A DNA stretch of 64,000 nt from Enterococcus silesiacus (GCA_001465115.1 CP013614.1:2170001-2234000), one strand, 5' to 3'. Shown: positions 40,411 through 48,922, numbered from the stretch's first letter. Made by a program: numbers and translations. The notes: generated from the letters alone by a model not told the origin.

Positions 40411-41451
40411 TTATTTAGCAGGTACTAAATCTTTCAAAGCATCTGATAAAGTACTACCTGTTGGCAACCAGTCATCAACAGCATCTTTATATGCTGCAAT
40501 TCCTTGCCCTTTTACGGTTAAATCATAAATCAATTTACTATATTCATTACCTGCTGTACCTAGTAATTTAACTGCATCCATCAATTGTGCTGTATTAACA
40601 CCAGGATCTACTACGCTTGTATAGTAGAAATAACCATCATCAGCGTTAAAATACCATTTATCAGCAACTGTTGGATCTGTTGTGATATTGTTGAATGAAA
40701 TTTGAATATTGCCTGTTCCTGTTGCTGCTGGCGCATTCCAAATCAACGTTCCATCTTGTGTAAAGGTTGGCGCATAAACTGGTGTTGCAGTCCATTCTTT
40801 TTCTTCAGCTGGGTTATATGCTAGTGATACATAGCTAAGTGCTGGTGTACCTGATTTTAAGCTGATTTTATTTGCTGCATCACGGGTAAAGCCGTCAATA
40901 CCGCTTGCGTGGTATAATACGCCAGCTTTTTCAAATGCGTAGCGATACGTATAAGTTGTTTTTGTGCCTACTGTTTCAGATTTTTCTTTCACTTTCAATG
41001 TATAAGTGCCTTTAAAGTCACCTGCTGCTACAGTGATTGTCGGTGCTGCACCATCAAATACAGAGTCAGTGAAACCGGCTGGAGCATCTGTTCCTGGTAA
41101 TACATAAATGTCTTTTTCTGTTTTGCCTTCAAGTTCAGCACCAGTTGTTGGTTTTGCTTGATGATCTTGTAAAAGTTGCAATGATTCTTTTAAAGAAACA
41201 CGAATCAATGTTTTGTATTTCCCGATATTGGCGATTGCAACATCTTTATTTACTTCTGATCCTGGATCCCATTCGGTCGGCGGTTCAAATGTTTCCACTA
41301 CTTCAATATCTTTCCCTGTTGCGATTTGTCCTTCAAAGTGGTTATTTTTTTGGTCTTCACTAGTAAACCAAGCAAATGTTGCTGCTAATACGGCAACAAG
41401 TGCAAATCCACTTGCTAAAGCAAGGACTTTTTTCTTTCTGTTTTTATTCAT
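40411..41451 (-). CDS. TasA/camelysin-like fibre subunit (first and largest copy)
   Basis: A 346-aa exported protein. The signal segment is VLALASGFALVAVLAATFAWF followed by TSEDQKNNHFEG, a SipW-type signal. The mature protein has VVETFEPPTEWDPGSEVNKDVAIANIG, LIRVSLKESL and DGYFYY (272-277), matching its two paralogues. It is the first gene after the signal peptidase and, by order, the probable major subunit. The family includes TasA and CalY amyloid-like fibre proteins of Bacillus and the Clostridium BsaA group. A strong Shine-Dalgarno sequence (TTGGGAGGA) precedes it. Confidence 0.8.
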   Translation of the reverse strand: MNKNRKKKVLALASGFALVAVLAATFAWFTSEDQKNNHFEGQIATGKDIEVVETFEPPTEWDPGSEVNKDVAIANIGKYKTLIRVSLKESLQLLQDHQAKPTTGAELEGKTEKDIYVLPGTDAPAGFTDSVFDGAAPTITVAAGDFKGTYTLKVKEKSETVGTKTTYTYRYAFEKAGVLYHASGIDGFTRDAANKISLKSGTPALSYVSLAYNPAEEKEWTATPVYAPTFTQDGTLIWNAPAATGTGNIQISFNNITTDPTVADKWYFNADDGYFYYTSVVDPGVNTAQLMDAVKLLGTAGNEYSKLIYDLTVKGQGIAAYKDAVDDWLPTGSTLSDALKDLVPAK

Positions 41452-41542
41452 TTCTCAATTTCCTCCCAAAATATTTTTTATTATTAACTTTTTAATAATG
41501 GAAAAATGGTCGTTTTCTTCCCCTATCAAAAAGTGAATACCC

Positions 41543-42292
41543 TTATTTATTTAAAATGTAGTACCTTATAATCGTGATAAATCCAAATACTGAAATCAAA
41601 AAGATAATTGATACTACTGGATTCTCACGGATAAAACTTAGAAAAGCACCCACTTTGGGAATGACAGTGACTTTCTTACCAATTACTTGTTTTTCGTTGA
41701 TTGGAACATCTTCTGCTAAATTGGCATCACCTTGTGTGATGTAGTAAGTCCCTTTGGTATCGCCTAAATGATCTAACTTTTCCTTTACTCTATGCGTTAA
41801 AAAGGCCTGACTTTTAATACTTGGTCGAAATGTGATGATGTCTCCAACCTTAGCCTGATCACCTGCGATATTTTTAACGATGATAATGTCTCCAGAATGA
41901 AAACCGCCTTTTTGTTTTTCAGGATCTCTTGGCACCATTGAATCTGTCAATACGCCAAAAAAACGGTAACCTAAGACACTTTTATCTGTATTGCCCGTCG
42001 TTGCAAAAGCAATAGAGCCCAAAATCATGATTAAAATAAATCCATAAAAAACCACATTAAACAATACGGTATACACAGGATTTTTAGATTGATGAGCAAC
42101 AACAGGTCGTTTTTTTTGTGAAACAGCTGATTGTTTTCTTTTTTTCTTTTTGGGCTGCGACTTTTTATTTACCGTCTTGGCTGTTGCTTTTGGCCGCTTT
42201 GCTGCTGGTTTTTCATCTGTTGATTGCCTTGGTGGTGATTTTGTTCGTCTTTTTTTAGCAGGCTGTTGCTTCTTGCTCCGCTCTTCTGCCAT
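41543..42292 (-). CDS. sipW: SipW-type signal peptidase I with lysine-rich N-terminal extension
   Basis: A 249-aa ER-type signal peptidase. Catalytic Ser118 is in TDSMVP, and His167 in LTHRV replaces the lysine of ordinary bacterial enzymes; GDANLAED at 188-195 supplies the acidic residues. Two membrane spans lie at about 74-98 and 225-245. The first 70 residues are a hydrophilic tail dominated by K, R, Q, S and P, not usual in SipW. GAGGG precedes the ATG. It leads the operon and should process the three TasA-like proteins. Confidence 0.88.
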   Translation of the reverse strand: MAEERSKKQQPAKKRRTKSPPRQSTDEKPAAKRPKATAKTVNKKSQPKKKKRKQSAVSQKKRPVVAHQSKNPVYTVLFNVVFYGFILIMILGSIAFATTGNTDKSVLGYRFFGVLTDSMVPRDPEKQKGGFHSGDIIIVKNIAGDQAKVGDIITFRPSIKSQAFLTHRVKEKLDHLGDTKGTYYITQGDANLAEDVPINEKQVIGKKVTVIPKVGAFLSFIRENPVVSIIFLISVFGFITIIRYYILNK

Positions 42293-42458
42293 TTTTCTAA
42301 ACCCTCACTTTGCCTTGTACTTACCCAAAACAATGACTCCTCACTTGATGACTCAAAAAAACACAAATTTCCAACTCTGCTAACTTGATTCTTCCTCATT
42401 CAAAATCAACTAGAACAGACATTTCAGCTTAGAATCTCGGTCATTTTAAGTGTCCAAA

Positions 42459-42604
42459 AAACTAATGATATTGAGAAAATCAACTAAAACGCAAAAAAGA
42501 AATACGCATGAATGGATAAATCCCTTCACAACGTATTTCTAAACTGTTTCTCCTAAAAAAAAGTACAGGCGTTTCAGCTCTATAAAAATCATTAGTTTAT
42601 TATA
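42459..42604 (-). promoter_or_regulatory. Candidate structured leader with terminator upstream of sipW
   Basis: Reading the minus strand, a TATAAT lies at 42604-42599. Next comes ATC-type arm 42598-42588, complementary to 42469-42459 (AAACTAATGAT). Between them is a hairpin AGAAATACG/CGTATTTCT (about 42499-42540) followed by TTTTTTGCG, a terminator form. A GAAACGC/GCGTTTT pair could compete. This leaves a leader of about 300 nt before sipW that may attenuate the operon. I match it to no known riboswitch. The rest of 42293-42458 shows no gene. Confidence 0.45.
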
Positions 42605-42783
42605 GAGAAAACCGAAAGTCAATAGTATTTGAATAATATTTTTTACTCCTTGTATCATTAATCTATAAAGGCGGTGATTGAGACAGTTTTATCCTTTTTA
42701 TTTAGCTATATAAGTGGCTAAACAACGTTTAATTTTTTCCGTAACATGACAATTATCAATTATTTAGAGGCAGGTGTTCATTA

Positions 42784-43353
42784 ATGGCTGTTATAGGCTA
42801 TATGCGTGTCAGTACGCATCAACAAAAATTTGATTCTCAACAAAAAGCGCTTGAACAATATGGCGTGGACCAAATTTATAAGGAACGAGAAAGTGGTAGA
42901 AAAACTTCTAGAAGTGAGCTGAATAAAGTATTATCCTGTTTAAAAGCAGGTGATACGCTGGTGATCTTCAAGCTTGATCGTTTATCTCGTGGAACAAAGC
43001 AACTGCTGAATTTATTAGAAGAATTTGATCAGAGAAATATTCATTTTGTCAGTATTCAAAATAATATCGATACAACAACTGCAATGGGCCGCTTTTTTTT
43101 CACTGTTATGGGGGCATTCGCTGAAATGGAAGCAGAATTGATTCGTGAAAGAGTGATGGCAGGTCTTGAAGCCGCCAAAGAAAACGGTAAGCAACTAGGA
43201 CGCCCACCGCGAACTAAAGAGGTAAACGAAGCGTTGAAGCTTTATGTTAATTCAGATTTGTCGGTTCCTGAAATTGCAAAAAAATGTAATATTTCTGTAC
43301 CAACAGTGTATAACCATATCCGTAAGCAAAACTTACTAAGAAAAGTCAACTAA
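42784..43353 (+). CDS. Serine recombinase / resolvase (right island boundary)
   Basis: A 189-aa small serine recombinase, clearly paralogous to the one at 24659. It has the same MAVIGYMRVSTH start with Ser10, the same FKLDRL(S/A)RGTKQLL arginine region and GRFFFT.MGAFAEMEAELIRERV helix, and a C-terminal helix-turn-helix (SVPEIAKKCNISVPTVYNHIRK). GGCAGGTG precedes the ATG. An inverted repeat TTTAGC/GCTAAA (42701-42722) lies in its upstream region and may be an operator. It is transcribed rightward, away from the island. Confidence 0.9.
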   Translation: MAVIGYMRVSTHQQKFDSQQKALEQYGVDQIYKERESGRKTSRSELNKVLSCLKAGDTLVIFKLDRLSRGTKQLLNLLEEFDQRNIHFVSIQNNIDTTTAMGRFFFTVMGAFAEMEAELIRERVMAGLEAAKENGKQLGRPPRTKEVNEALKLYVNSDLSVPEIAKKCNISVPTVYNHIRKQNLLRKVN

Positions 43354-43439
43354 CAATCACACACAGTATTTACACATAAAAACACGATGAATGAACTAAG
43401 GACAATTTATTTTTATTACACACTTAATATAGTACATAT

Positions 43440-43516
43440 CTAAAAAAATAAAGTGGTAGCTGAAAAGAATAAGAGCTGAAGCAGCACCTTCAAAGCTCAC
43501 TCTTTTCAACCACCAC
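43440..43516 (-). terminator. Terminator after the SMR gene pair
   Basis: A long imperfect stem (GTGGTAGCTGAAAAGA with TCTTTTCAACCACCAC) is followed on the minus strand by TTTATTTTTTTA. It separates the SMR genes from the convergent resolvase. Confidence 0.75.
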
Positions 43517-43549
43517 AAAATACAGTGATTCGTTCTATACAAGGTCTAT

Positions 43550-43864
43550 TTACCCAATCAGTTTTAAACCAATAACAGAAGCTAAAATAACACCAATAAA
43601 AATGATTCTACGCCAATCTTTTGATTCCCCATAAAAAAGCATGCCTAAAATAGCTCCTCCAGCAGCTCCAATGCCTGTCCAAATAGCATACGAAATCCCC
43701 ATCGGCAAATTCTTCATTGCTAAATAAAGAAAGATAAAGCTACTGCCAAATGTTAAAAACAACATTAATAAGGACTTTTTATCTTTATTAAGATTAAAAC
43801 GACTGATCGATCCGACGCCTAACATTTCAAAAATTCCCGCGGCAATCAAAAATAACCAACTCAT
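43550..43864 (-). CDS. SMR efflux subunit B (YkkD/EbrB/SugE-like)
   Basis: A 104-aa small multidrug resistance protein with four membrane helices. It shows the family glutamate near the N-terminus (GIFEMLGVG) and the helix-3 signature GISYAIWTGIGAAGGAILGMLFYGES. It overlaps the 111-aa SMR gene by 4 nt (ATGA), so the two probably form a heterodimeric pump as in YkkCD or EbrAB. The substrate may be cationic drugs or guanidinium-type compounds. I found no guanidine riboswitch upstream. Confidence 0.88.
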   Translation of the reverse strand: MSWLFLIAAGIFEMLGVGSISRFNLNKDKKSLLMLFLTFGSSFIFLYLAMKNLPMGISYAIWTGIGAAGGAILGMLFYGESKDWRRIIFIGVILASVIGLKLIG

Positions 43865-44196
43865 TTTTGTTCAGCTCCTTTCTCTCCGGTTACGAATTTC
43901 AATCCCATTACACCGATCAATAATAATACGATCAACAGAATCTTAGATATTTTGAATTCCTCTCCAAAAAACAGGATTCCTGTAATCACTGTACCAGCAG
44001 TCCCTAAGCCGACAAATACTGCATAAGCTGTTCCAACAGGTAATGTTTCACCTGCACGAATCAGTGCATAGAAGCTGATGAAAATAGCTAGGACTGTTAA
44101 CAAAATTTCCCACCACATATTACTATGCTTCATCCCAATCACCCATAACACCTCAAAAAATGCTCCGATCATTAATTTTATCCAATCTTTATTCAT
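43861..44196 (-). CDS. SMR efflux subunit A (YkkC/EbrA/SugE-like)
   Basis: A 111-aa SMR protein with four hydrophobic helices. The essential glutamate is in GAFFEVLWVIGMKHS, and the signature is PVGTAYAVFVGLGTAGTVITGILFFGE. AGGAGG precedes the ATG. It is the first gene of the pair and has a long upstream region (44197-44460) with a strong hairpin. The FFEVLWVIGMK sequence leans towards SugE/Gdx-type guanidinium exporters, but this is not decisive. Confidence 0.88.
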   Translation of the reverse strand: MNKDWIKLMIGAFFEVLWVIGMKHSNMWWEILLTVLAIFISFYALIRAGETLPVGTAYAVFVGLGTAGTVITGILFFGEEFKISKILLIVLLLIGVMGLKFVTGEKGAEQK

Positions 44197-44403
44197 ATAA
44201 AATACCTCCTAAAATTTAAAAATACAGCTAGATCATTCAACTGTAACAACGCTTCTCCTTGTACCAACTACTGGTGTGTTTAACATCCTCTCATTTCTTC
44301 ATTATGTCTTTAGCCTGTTTCAAAACGACACAATTAACAAATAAAAAAAGCGTCAATCAACAATTCTATCTAAGGCCTACGAATTGTGAATCCACACTTT
44401 TGC

Positions 44404-44429
44404 TAATAAGTAGCCGGCGCTACCTATTA
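44404..44429. promoter_or_regulatory. GC-rich inverted repeat upstream of SMR pair
   Basis: TAATAAGTAGC and GCTACCTATTA face each other around CGGC, with one mismatch. It lies about 210 bp before the first SMR gene. Operator or leader hairpin. A second stem (ACAATTC/GAATTGT, about 44360-44388) is followed by a T run on the minus strand. I recognise no known riboswitch. Confidence 0.45.
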
Positions 44430-44769
44430 AAAGTTATTTGATTTAATTTTAATGTTTCAATTGGCTAAAACTGATTCTCATTCTACCTCACTATAAGCGA
44501 TTTGGCAATAGCGCGCCTCTCTCTTATTTTATTAAATAAAACTTAATAAATCGCTCATGACTCTGTCTAATTGCTTGAAATCAACTTTTTGGGTTCTATT
44601 TTCCTCACATATACAGAAAAATCCATGTATTTGACCGTTATTTCTTCCAATTGTTTTTTTAGAAAAATAACTTTTCACACAGAAAATTTTTATTTGATCA
44701 GATAATTCCGAAAATTAAGCATCATGATTTTGTAAATCTAATCAACATATGATACACTTATCTTATCAA

Positions 44770-44862
44770 AAAAAGATTCCTAGTGAATCAGTTAACGTTG
44801 ATATTACTTACTTTAGGCGGTAGTAATGTCAGCGTCTTTCTTTTGTCTATACAAATTATAAC
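44770..44862 (-). ncRNA. Possible small RNA in the 44.2-45.0 kb intergenic region
   Basis: The 823-bp gap between the SMR pair and pepC holds no gene. Within it the minus strand shows TATAAT (about 44862-44857) and a hairpin GACATTAC/GTAATATC. About 90 nt on is a small stem GATTC/GAATC followed by seven T (ending about 44770). Together these would give a short stable transcript. No -35 box is evident and no family is recognised. Confidence 0.25.
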
Positions 44863-44903
44863 ACACTAAAATCTTTTTGAAAATATACATATACTTGGCG
44901 TAA

Positions 44904-44940
44904 TAAAAAGATCCTGTCTCTTTGAGGCGGGATCTTTTTA
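44904..44940. terminator. Terminator after pepC
   Basis: AAAAAGATCC and GGATCTTTTT arms with inner GTCTC/GAGGC pairing and T-rich flanks on both strands. It ends pepC transcription on the minus strand. Confidence 0.8.
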
Positions 44941-45019
44941 TTCAGTTCACTATTTGCTATAGTTAAATACTTAGTTTCGCAGTAATACTATTTGCCGCCA
45001 ATTTAATATAAAGTATTTT

Positions 45020-46348
45020 TTAAGCTAGTGCGCCCATTGGATCCCATGGCGCTAAAACAGTGGGTGCTTGCGCCCACACTTTTTGTAATTCTTGTGATAG
45101 AAGCTCTTTACGTACAACGATTTGGTAGGTGTATTCATCCATCCAAGCATCACTCATCACAAAGAACCCTTTGTCGCCGACTTTTTCACCCCAGCTATTT
45201 TCGACTTTCCATTTAGTTGAAGCACCATCGATCAGATCCACTCCAGTTAATACCATCGCATGAGTCATTAAACTTTCACCGAAATCTAAGCGTTGTGCTT
45301 TTGTCATCGTGAAATCGATATCGAATAAATCATTCATATCATACGCATCTAAAGACATAATTCCACTATCTCTCGTAGATGATTGACCTACATCACAGCC
45401 AAACCAAACCGATTCGCCTTGTTCTAATTGAGCGACTGCTAAATTTTTGAATGTTGTCATATCCACATTGATATATTTGACTTCTTTACCGCCTACAACA
45501 TTCCCTAGCATTTCTACAGTGTATGTTTGATTGTAAGGTTTATCTGCTGTTGGTGCATTGATCACACTTACATAGTCATCAAGATCCACACCAACATATT
45601 TATCATAGAACGATTGCGGTGTTAACTGTTGATCCAAGTGATAATTTTTCTCTTCGTCACGGTATTCAAAATCGAAGGTTTCTGGTGGTGTACCTAGTGA
45701 AATTGCTAAAAAGTTATAGACTTCACCAAGCATCGCTTCTTTAGCTGTTTGAACTTCTGCCGCTGTTTTTCCGCTAGCGATCAACTCACGCAAAGTCGTT
45801 GCATCTTTTCTTAGCTTTTTATTTAAATAGTTGTTTAGGTCGCGAGAATTAGAACTATTACTGCTTTCAGGCATCGCTGTTTTTGGCACAACCCCGTATT
45901 TTTGGAAAAGTGATACGATCATATCCCATTGTCCACCATCTTGTTGTGGTGTCGCTAATAGAAAAGCAACTTTACGGCTGTCTAACTCTTGATCTGCTGT
46001 TGCGATAATATTTTCATAGAAGTAATTCGATTTTTCGTATTTGTCCCAGAAAAAGGTATAGTTTTGCGAAAGTTCGAAATCTTTTAAATTAAAGCTATTG
46101 ATCATTTTGTGTCTAAAGGTATTCAATGCTGCAAACATCCAGCAACGGCCGCTTTGTTTTTGGTTTGCTACTTTTCCAGTTGTAAGGTCTACTGAAAATA
46201 CCGGTACATTATTTACCTCAGCACTCTGATTTTGAGCAGAAGCCGTAATTCCATTTTTGACAACTCCGCGTTGCAAAGCATTTTGTTTATTGTTTTCCAC
46301 AAATGACTTGTGAAACTTTTGTGTTACTGCAGGTTCGATTATTGACAT
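45020..46348 (-). CDS. pepC: Aminopeptidase C (bleomycin hydrolase family, C1B)
   Basis: A cytoplasmic papain-like aminopeptidase of 442 aa that trims peptides from the N-terminus. The triad is visible: Cys69 (QSGRCWMFA), His363 (MTHAMVLTG) and Asn384 (VENSWGE). The C-terminal residues GALA project into the active site in this family. Family members form hexamers. AAAGGATG precedes the ATG. It is divergent from a GntR regulator, with a shared 145-bp intergenic region. Confidence 0.95.
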   Translation of the reverse strand: MSIIEPAVTQKFHKSFVENNKQNALQRGVVKNGITASAQNQSAEVNNVPVFSVDLTTGKVANQKQSGRCWMFAALNTFRHKMINSFNLKDFELSQNYTFFWDKYEKSNYFYENIIATADQELDSRKVAFLLATPQQDGGQWDMIVSLFQKYGVVPKTAMPESSNSSNSRDLNNYLNKKLRKDATTLRELIASGKTAAEVQTAKEAMLGEVYNFLAISLGTPPETFDFEYRDEEKNYHLDQQLTPQSFYDKYVGVDLDDYVSVINAPTADKPYNQTYTVEMLGNVVGGKEVKYINVDMTTFKNLAVAQLEQGESVWFGCDVGQSSTRDSGIMSLDAYDMNDLFDIDFTMTKAQRLDFGESLMTHAMVLTGVDLIDGASTKWKVENSWGEKVGDKGFFVMSDAWMDEYTYQIVVRKELLSQELQKVWAQAPTVLAPWDPMGALA

Positions 46349-46439
46349 CTTGATTCATCCTTTCACTCATAGTATTCCTTCCTCATTATATGCCTGAATT
46401 TTCGATCCCTCAAGTTTTTAATAAAATAAAATTGCTTTT

Positions 46440-46470
46440 TTGCATCACCTGTATTAGTATATATAATACA
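46440..46470 (+). promoter_or_regulatory. Promoter with overlapping palindromic operator for the GntR gene
   Basis: TTGCAT (46440-46445), a 16-bp spacer and TATAAT (46462-46467) form a good promoter. A perfect inverted repeat, TGTATTA (46450-46456) and TAATACA (46464-46470), overlaps the -10 box. It is a strong candidate for the YtrA-type regulator's own operator. Confidence 0.65.
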
Positions 46471-46493
46471 AAGAGATAAAAAGAGGTGAAACC

Positions 46494-46868
46494 ATGTTAT
46501 TAGAAATAGATGCTCAAAGTCAAACGCCAATTTATCAACAAATTTGTAATCAGCTCATCCTCGGAATTGCAACAAAGAAACTGAAGCCCGGTGAAGTGCT
46601 TCCTTCTGTGCGACAAATGGCGGACGAAATTGGCGTAAATATGATGACCGTTTCAAAAGCCTACACTTTATTGAAAAATGACGGCTATATTTTAACAGAT
46701 CGCAGAAATGGTACTAAAGTTGCTGAAAAACAATCATTGTATCCTCCATTTCAAGAACGATTTTTAAAAGAATTGGAACTATTATTAGCAGAAGCTTCTA
46801 TTCATCGACTTTCAGAAAATACGGTACAAGAAAAAGTTAAACAGATTTATCAAAAATTTGAACAGTAA
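46494..46868 (+). CDS. GntR-family regulator, YtrA subfamily
   Basis: A 124-aa regulator. The winged helix spans about 10-75 (GEVLPSVRQMADEIGVNMMTVSKAYTLLKNDGYI), and only a short C-terminal dimerisation tail follows, typical of the YtrA subgroup. AGAGGTG precedes the ATG. The membrane protein gene follows after 14 bp and is probably co-regulated. YtrA-type regulators often control wall-antibiotic stress transporters; here the partner is a DUF1648/DUF5808 protein. Confidence 0.9.
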   Translation: MLLEIDAQSQTPIYQQICNQLILGIATKKLKPGEVLPSVRQMADEIGVNMMTVSKAYTLLKNDGYILTDRRNGTKVAEKQSLYPPFQERFLKELELLLAEASIHRLSENTVQEKVKQIYQKFEQ

Positions 46869-46882
46869 AAGGTGTGTTGAAA

Positions 46883-48271
46883 ATGAACTTCTTTCTCTAT
46901 TTATTACTTGTTGGGGTCAATTTTTTAATGGCAATTTCGGGAAGAATCCCTGCAAATCCCCACAAAAATGTTATTTTGGAAACAACTTTACCTAAAGATA
47001 AACTTAAAGATGAACAAGTTCTTGCGATATGTAAAAGCTATAAAAAAAACTTGTTGCAATGGGCAGTTATTTTCTCTGTTATCGCTTTGCCAATTATTAT
47101 TATTCCTTATGATTCTTTAACTTTGATCTATTTTATAATCCAACTATTTGGATTTATTGGGACTTCTTTTTACTTACAGGTTATTTATATTCGTAAAATG
47201 ACAACTTTAAAAGTTCAAAATAATTGGACATTACCGACCAGCCCAATTCTAGTCGATACAAAATTAGTGGCAAACAAAAATCGAAAATTAATTTCTATTT
47301 GGTGGTTTTTACCAAGTATTTTCATTACTCTTTCAGGATGTATTTATTCTATTAAAACACTTGGTTTATCTAATGGTACTTGGATCATTAGCCTGATCTC
47401 AATACTTATGACAGGAATGTTTTTGCTGTTCTACTATTTTATTGCTCGTTTTCCCGTTAAACCAGTAACAAGTGATGAAACGATCAATCAAAATGTCAAT
47501 GATCAAATGCGTCATCACTGGTCTGTTTTAATGGCTGTCTCGTCAATAGTTTTGAGCCCTTTGGCTTTTATGCCAATCAGTTCGGTTATGGTTCCTTATG
47601 AACGAATGATGCTATTTTCAATTGGTTATGCTGTGCTGATACTCGCATTTGTCATTTTCACTTTTTATTATTTATTCTCATCTAGAAAAAAACAAGATCA
47701 ACTGATTGTACAAGCTAAGGAATACCGCTACAGCGATGAGGATCAATATTGGAAGTATGGGGTCTATATGAATCCAAATGATAAAAGAATCATGGTACCA
47801 GATCGCATTGGAATGAATATCTCTGTCAATTTAGGTAGACCTGTTGGAAAGCTTACTTTAGGAGTGACTGGTGTTTTGGTTTTGATTGCTTTAATTGCAG
47901 CAAGTATTCCAATGTTGATCAGTGATTTTTCAACTAATCCGTTTGAATTGGCTACAACTAATGATGGAATCTCTCTATCAGCACCATTAAGTCAACGTAA
48001 ACAGATCGATTGGAACGATATTGAATCGGTAGAACTAGTCGACAGCCTGCCTAAAGATAAACTCCGGATTTACGGAACAGCAACGGAAAATTATTTAACT
48101 GGCGAATTTCAAGTTCATTCCGAACCTGCTTATTTGCTTGTTTTAACTGATAAAAAACCGATTTTAAAAATCACGACTAAAGATAAATTGTACTATTATA
48201 CAAATAAAGATAGTGAGCTGACTAAACAAGACTATCGCACTATTCAAAAGCATCAAGGAAAACAAAGGTAA
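46883..48271 (+). CDS. DUF1648/DUF5808-type membrane protein
   Basis: A 462-aa integral membrane protein with about eight hydrophobic segments. An N-terminal segment includes RIPANPHKN and a middle soluble loop YSDEDQYWKYGVYMNPNDKRIMVPDR is characteristic of Firmicute DUF5808 proteins; the C-terminal soluble domain is PH-like. The ATG at 46883 was chosen, 10 nt behind AAAAGG; GTG at 46874 is an alternative. The function of the family is unknown. Its operon partner is a YtrA-type GntR regulator, so a stress-responsive role is possible. Confidence 0.8.
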   Translation: MNFFLYLLLVGVNFLMAISGRIPANPHKNVILETTLPKDKLKDEQVLAICKSYKKNLLQWAVIFSVIALPIIIIPYDSLTLIYFIIQLFGFIGTSFYLQVIYIRKMTTLKVQNNWTLPTSPILVDTKLVANKNRKLISIWWFLPSIFITLSGCIYSIKTLGLSNGTWIISLISILMTGMFLLFYYFIARFPVKPVTSDETINQNVNDQMRHHWSVLMAVSSIVLSPLAFMPISSVMVPYERMMLFSIGYAVLILAFVIFTFYYLFSSRKKQDQLIVQAKEYRYSDEDQYWKYGVYMNPNDKRIMVPDRIGMNISVNLGRPVGKLTLGVTGVLVLIALIAASIPMLISDFSTNPFELATTNDGISLSAPLSQRKQIDWNDIESVELVDSLPKDKLRIYGTATENYLTGEFQVHSEPAYLLVLTDKKPILKITTKDKLYYYTNKDSELTKQDYRTIQKHQGKQR

Positions 48272-48407
48272 CATTGTGACTAAACACTTCCTTCTTTTAC
48301 TAAGAGAGAGAATTATTTAGGTAAAAATTCTATATAATGTGAATTATGCTTTGACATATCTCTTTGATGTGATTAAACTAAGTTTAATGAATAGGAGTGA
48401 AGGAATA

Positions 48408-48887
48408 ATGACTGTATTCAGTTTAAGAAAATATGAAAAATCTGATTTAGAAAATATACTTGCTATATTTAACGGAACGGTTCAAGCAATCAATAAAAAA
48501 GACTATACACAACAACAAATCGAACAATGGGTTCAGTTAAACCCTGATTATGAAAAATGGCACGCTAGACTTTCGTCGACCTATAGCATTGTTGCTCTGA
48601 ATCGAATGGAAGTTATTGGATTTGGCAATATCACTGATACTGGTGAACTCGATTTATTGTATGTTGATAAAAAATGGATTGGTTATGGTATCGGAAAAAT
48701 GCTAGCTACAGATTTAATGGATCATGCATTGAAAACTGGGGCAAAAGAACTTACTGTCTATTCATCTATCACAGCTAAACCGTTTTTTGAATCCCTTGGA
48801 TTTGAATTAGTGGAACAAAAGGTACAATATCGCAACGGTGTCATGCTAATGAATTATTTGATGGTGTATCGCAAAGAAGCAAAATAA
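48408..48887 (+). CDS. GNAT-family N-acetyltransferase
   Basis: A 159-aa acetyltransferase-like protein. The acetyl-CoA binding region is LLYVDKKWIGYGIGKMLATDLMDHA, and FFESLGFELVEQK lies near the C-terminus. This resembles the YafP/ElaA-type small GNATs. I moved the start to the ATG at 48408 behind AGGAGTGAAGGA; the longer frame starts at 48339 without support. The substrate is unknown. Confidence 0.85.
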   Translation: MTVFSLRKYEKSDLENILAIFNGTVQAINKKDYTQQQIEQWVQLNPDYEKWHARLSSTYSIVALNRMEVIGFGNITDTGELDLLYVDKKWIGYGIGKMLATDLMDHALKTGAKELTVYSSITAKPFFESLGFELVEQKVQYRNGVMLMNYLMVYRKEAK

Positions 48888-48922
48888 ACCTATAACTGCA
48901 TTCTTATCTTTTGTTCATACAA

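Noticed and set aside
42169..42399. Minus-strand ORF of 76 codons overlapping the 5' end of sipW
   Set aside because: It is an out-of-frame reading of the lysine-rich sipW tail with biased composition and no independent ribosome site.
44220..44300. Seventeen-codon leader peptide before the SMR genes (minus strand, reading MLNTPVVGTRRSVVTVE)
   Set aside because: The only purine-rich stretch abuts the ATG with no spacing, and an ORF of this length is expected by chance.
44197..44460. Guanidine riboswitch upstream of the SMR pair
   Set aside because: The context (paired SMR genes) suggested it, but I could not find the conserved core of guanidine-I, -II or -III motifs; only generic hairpins are present.
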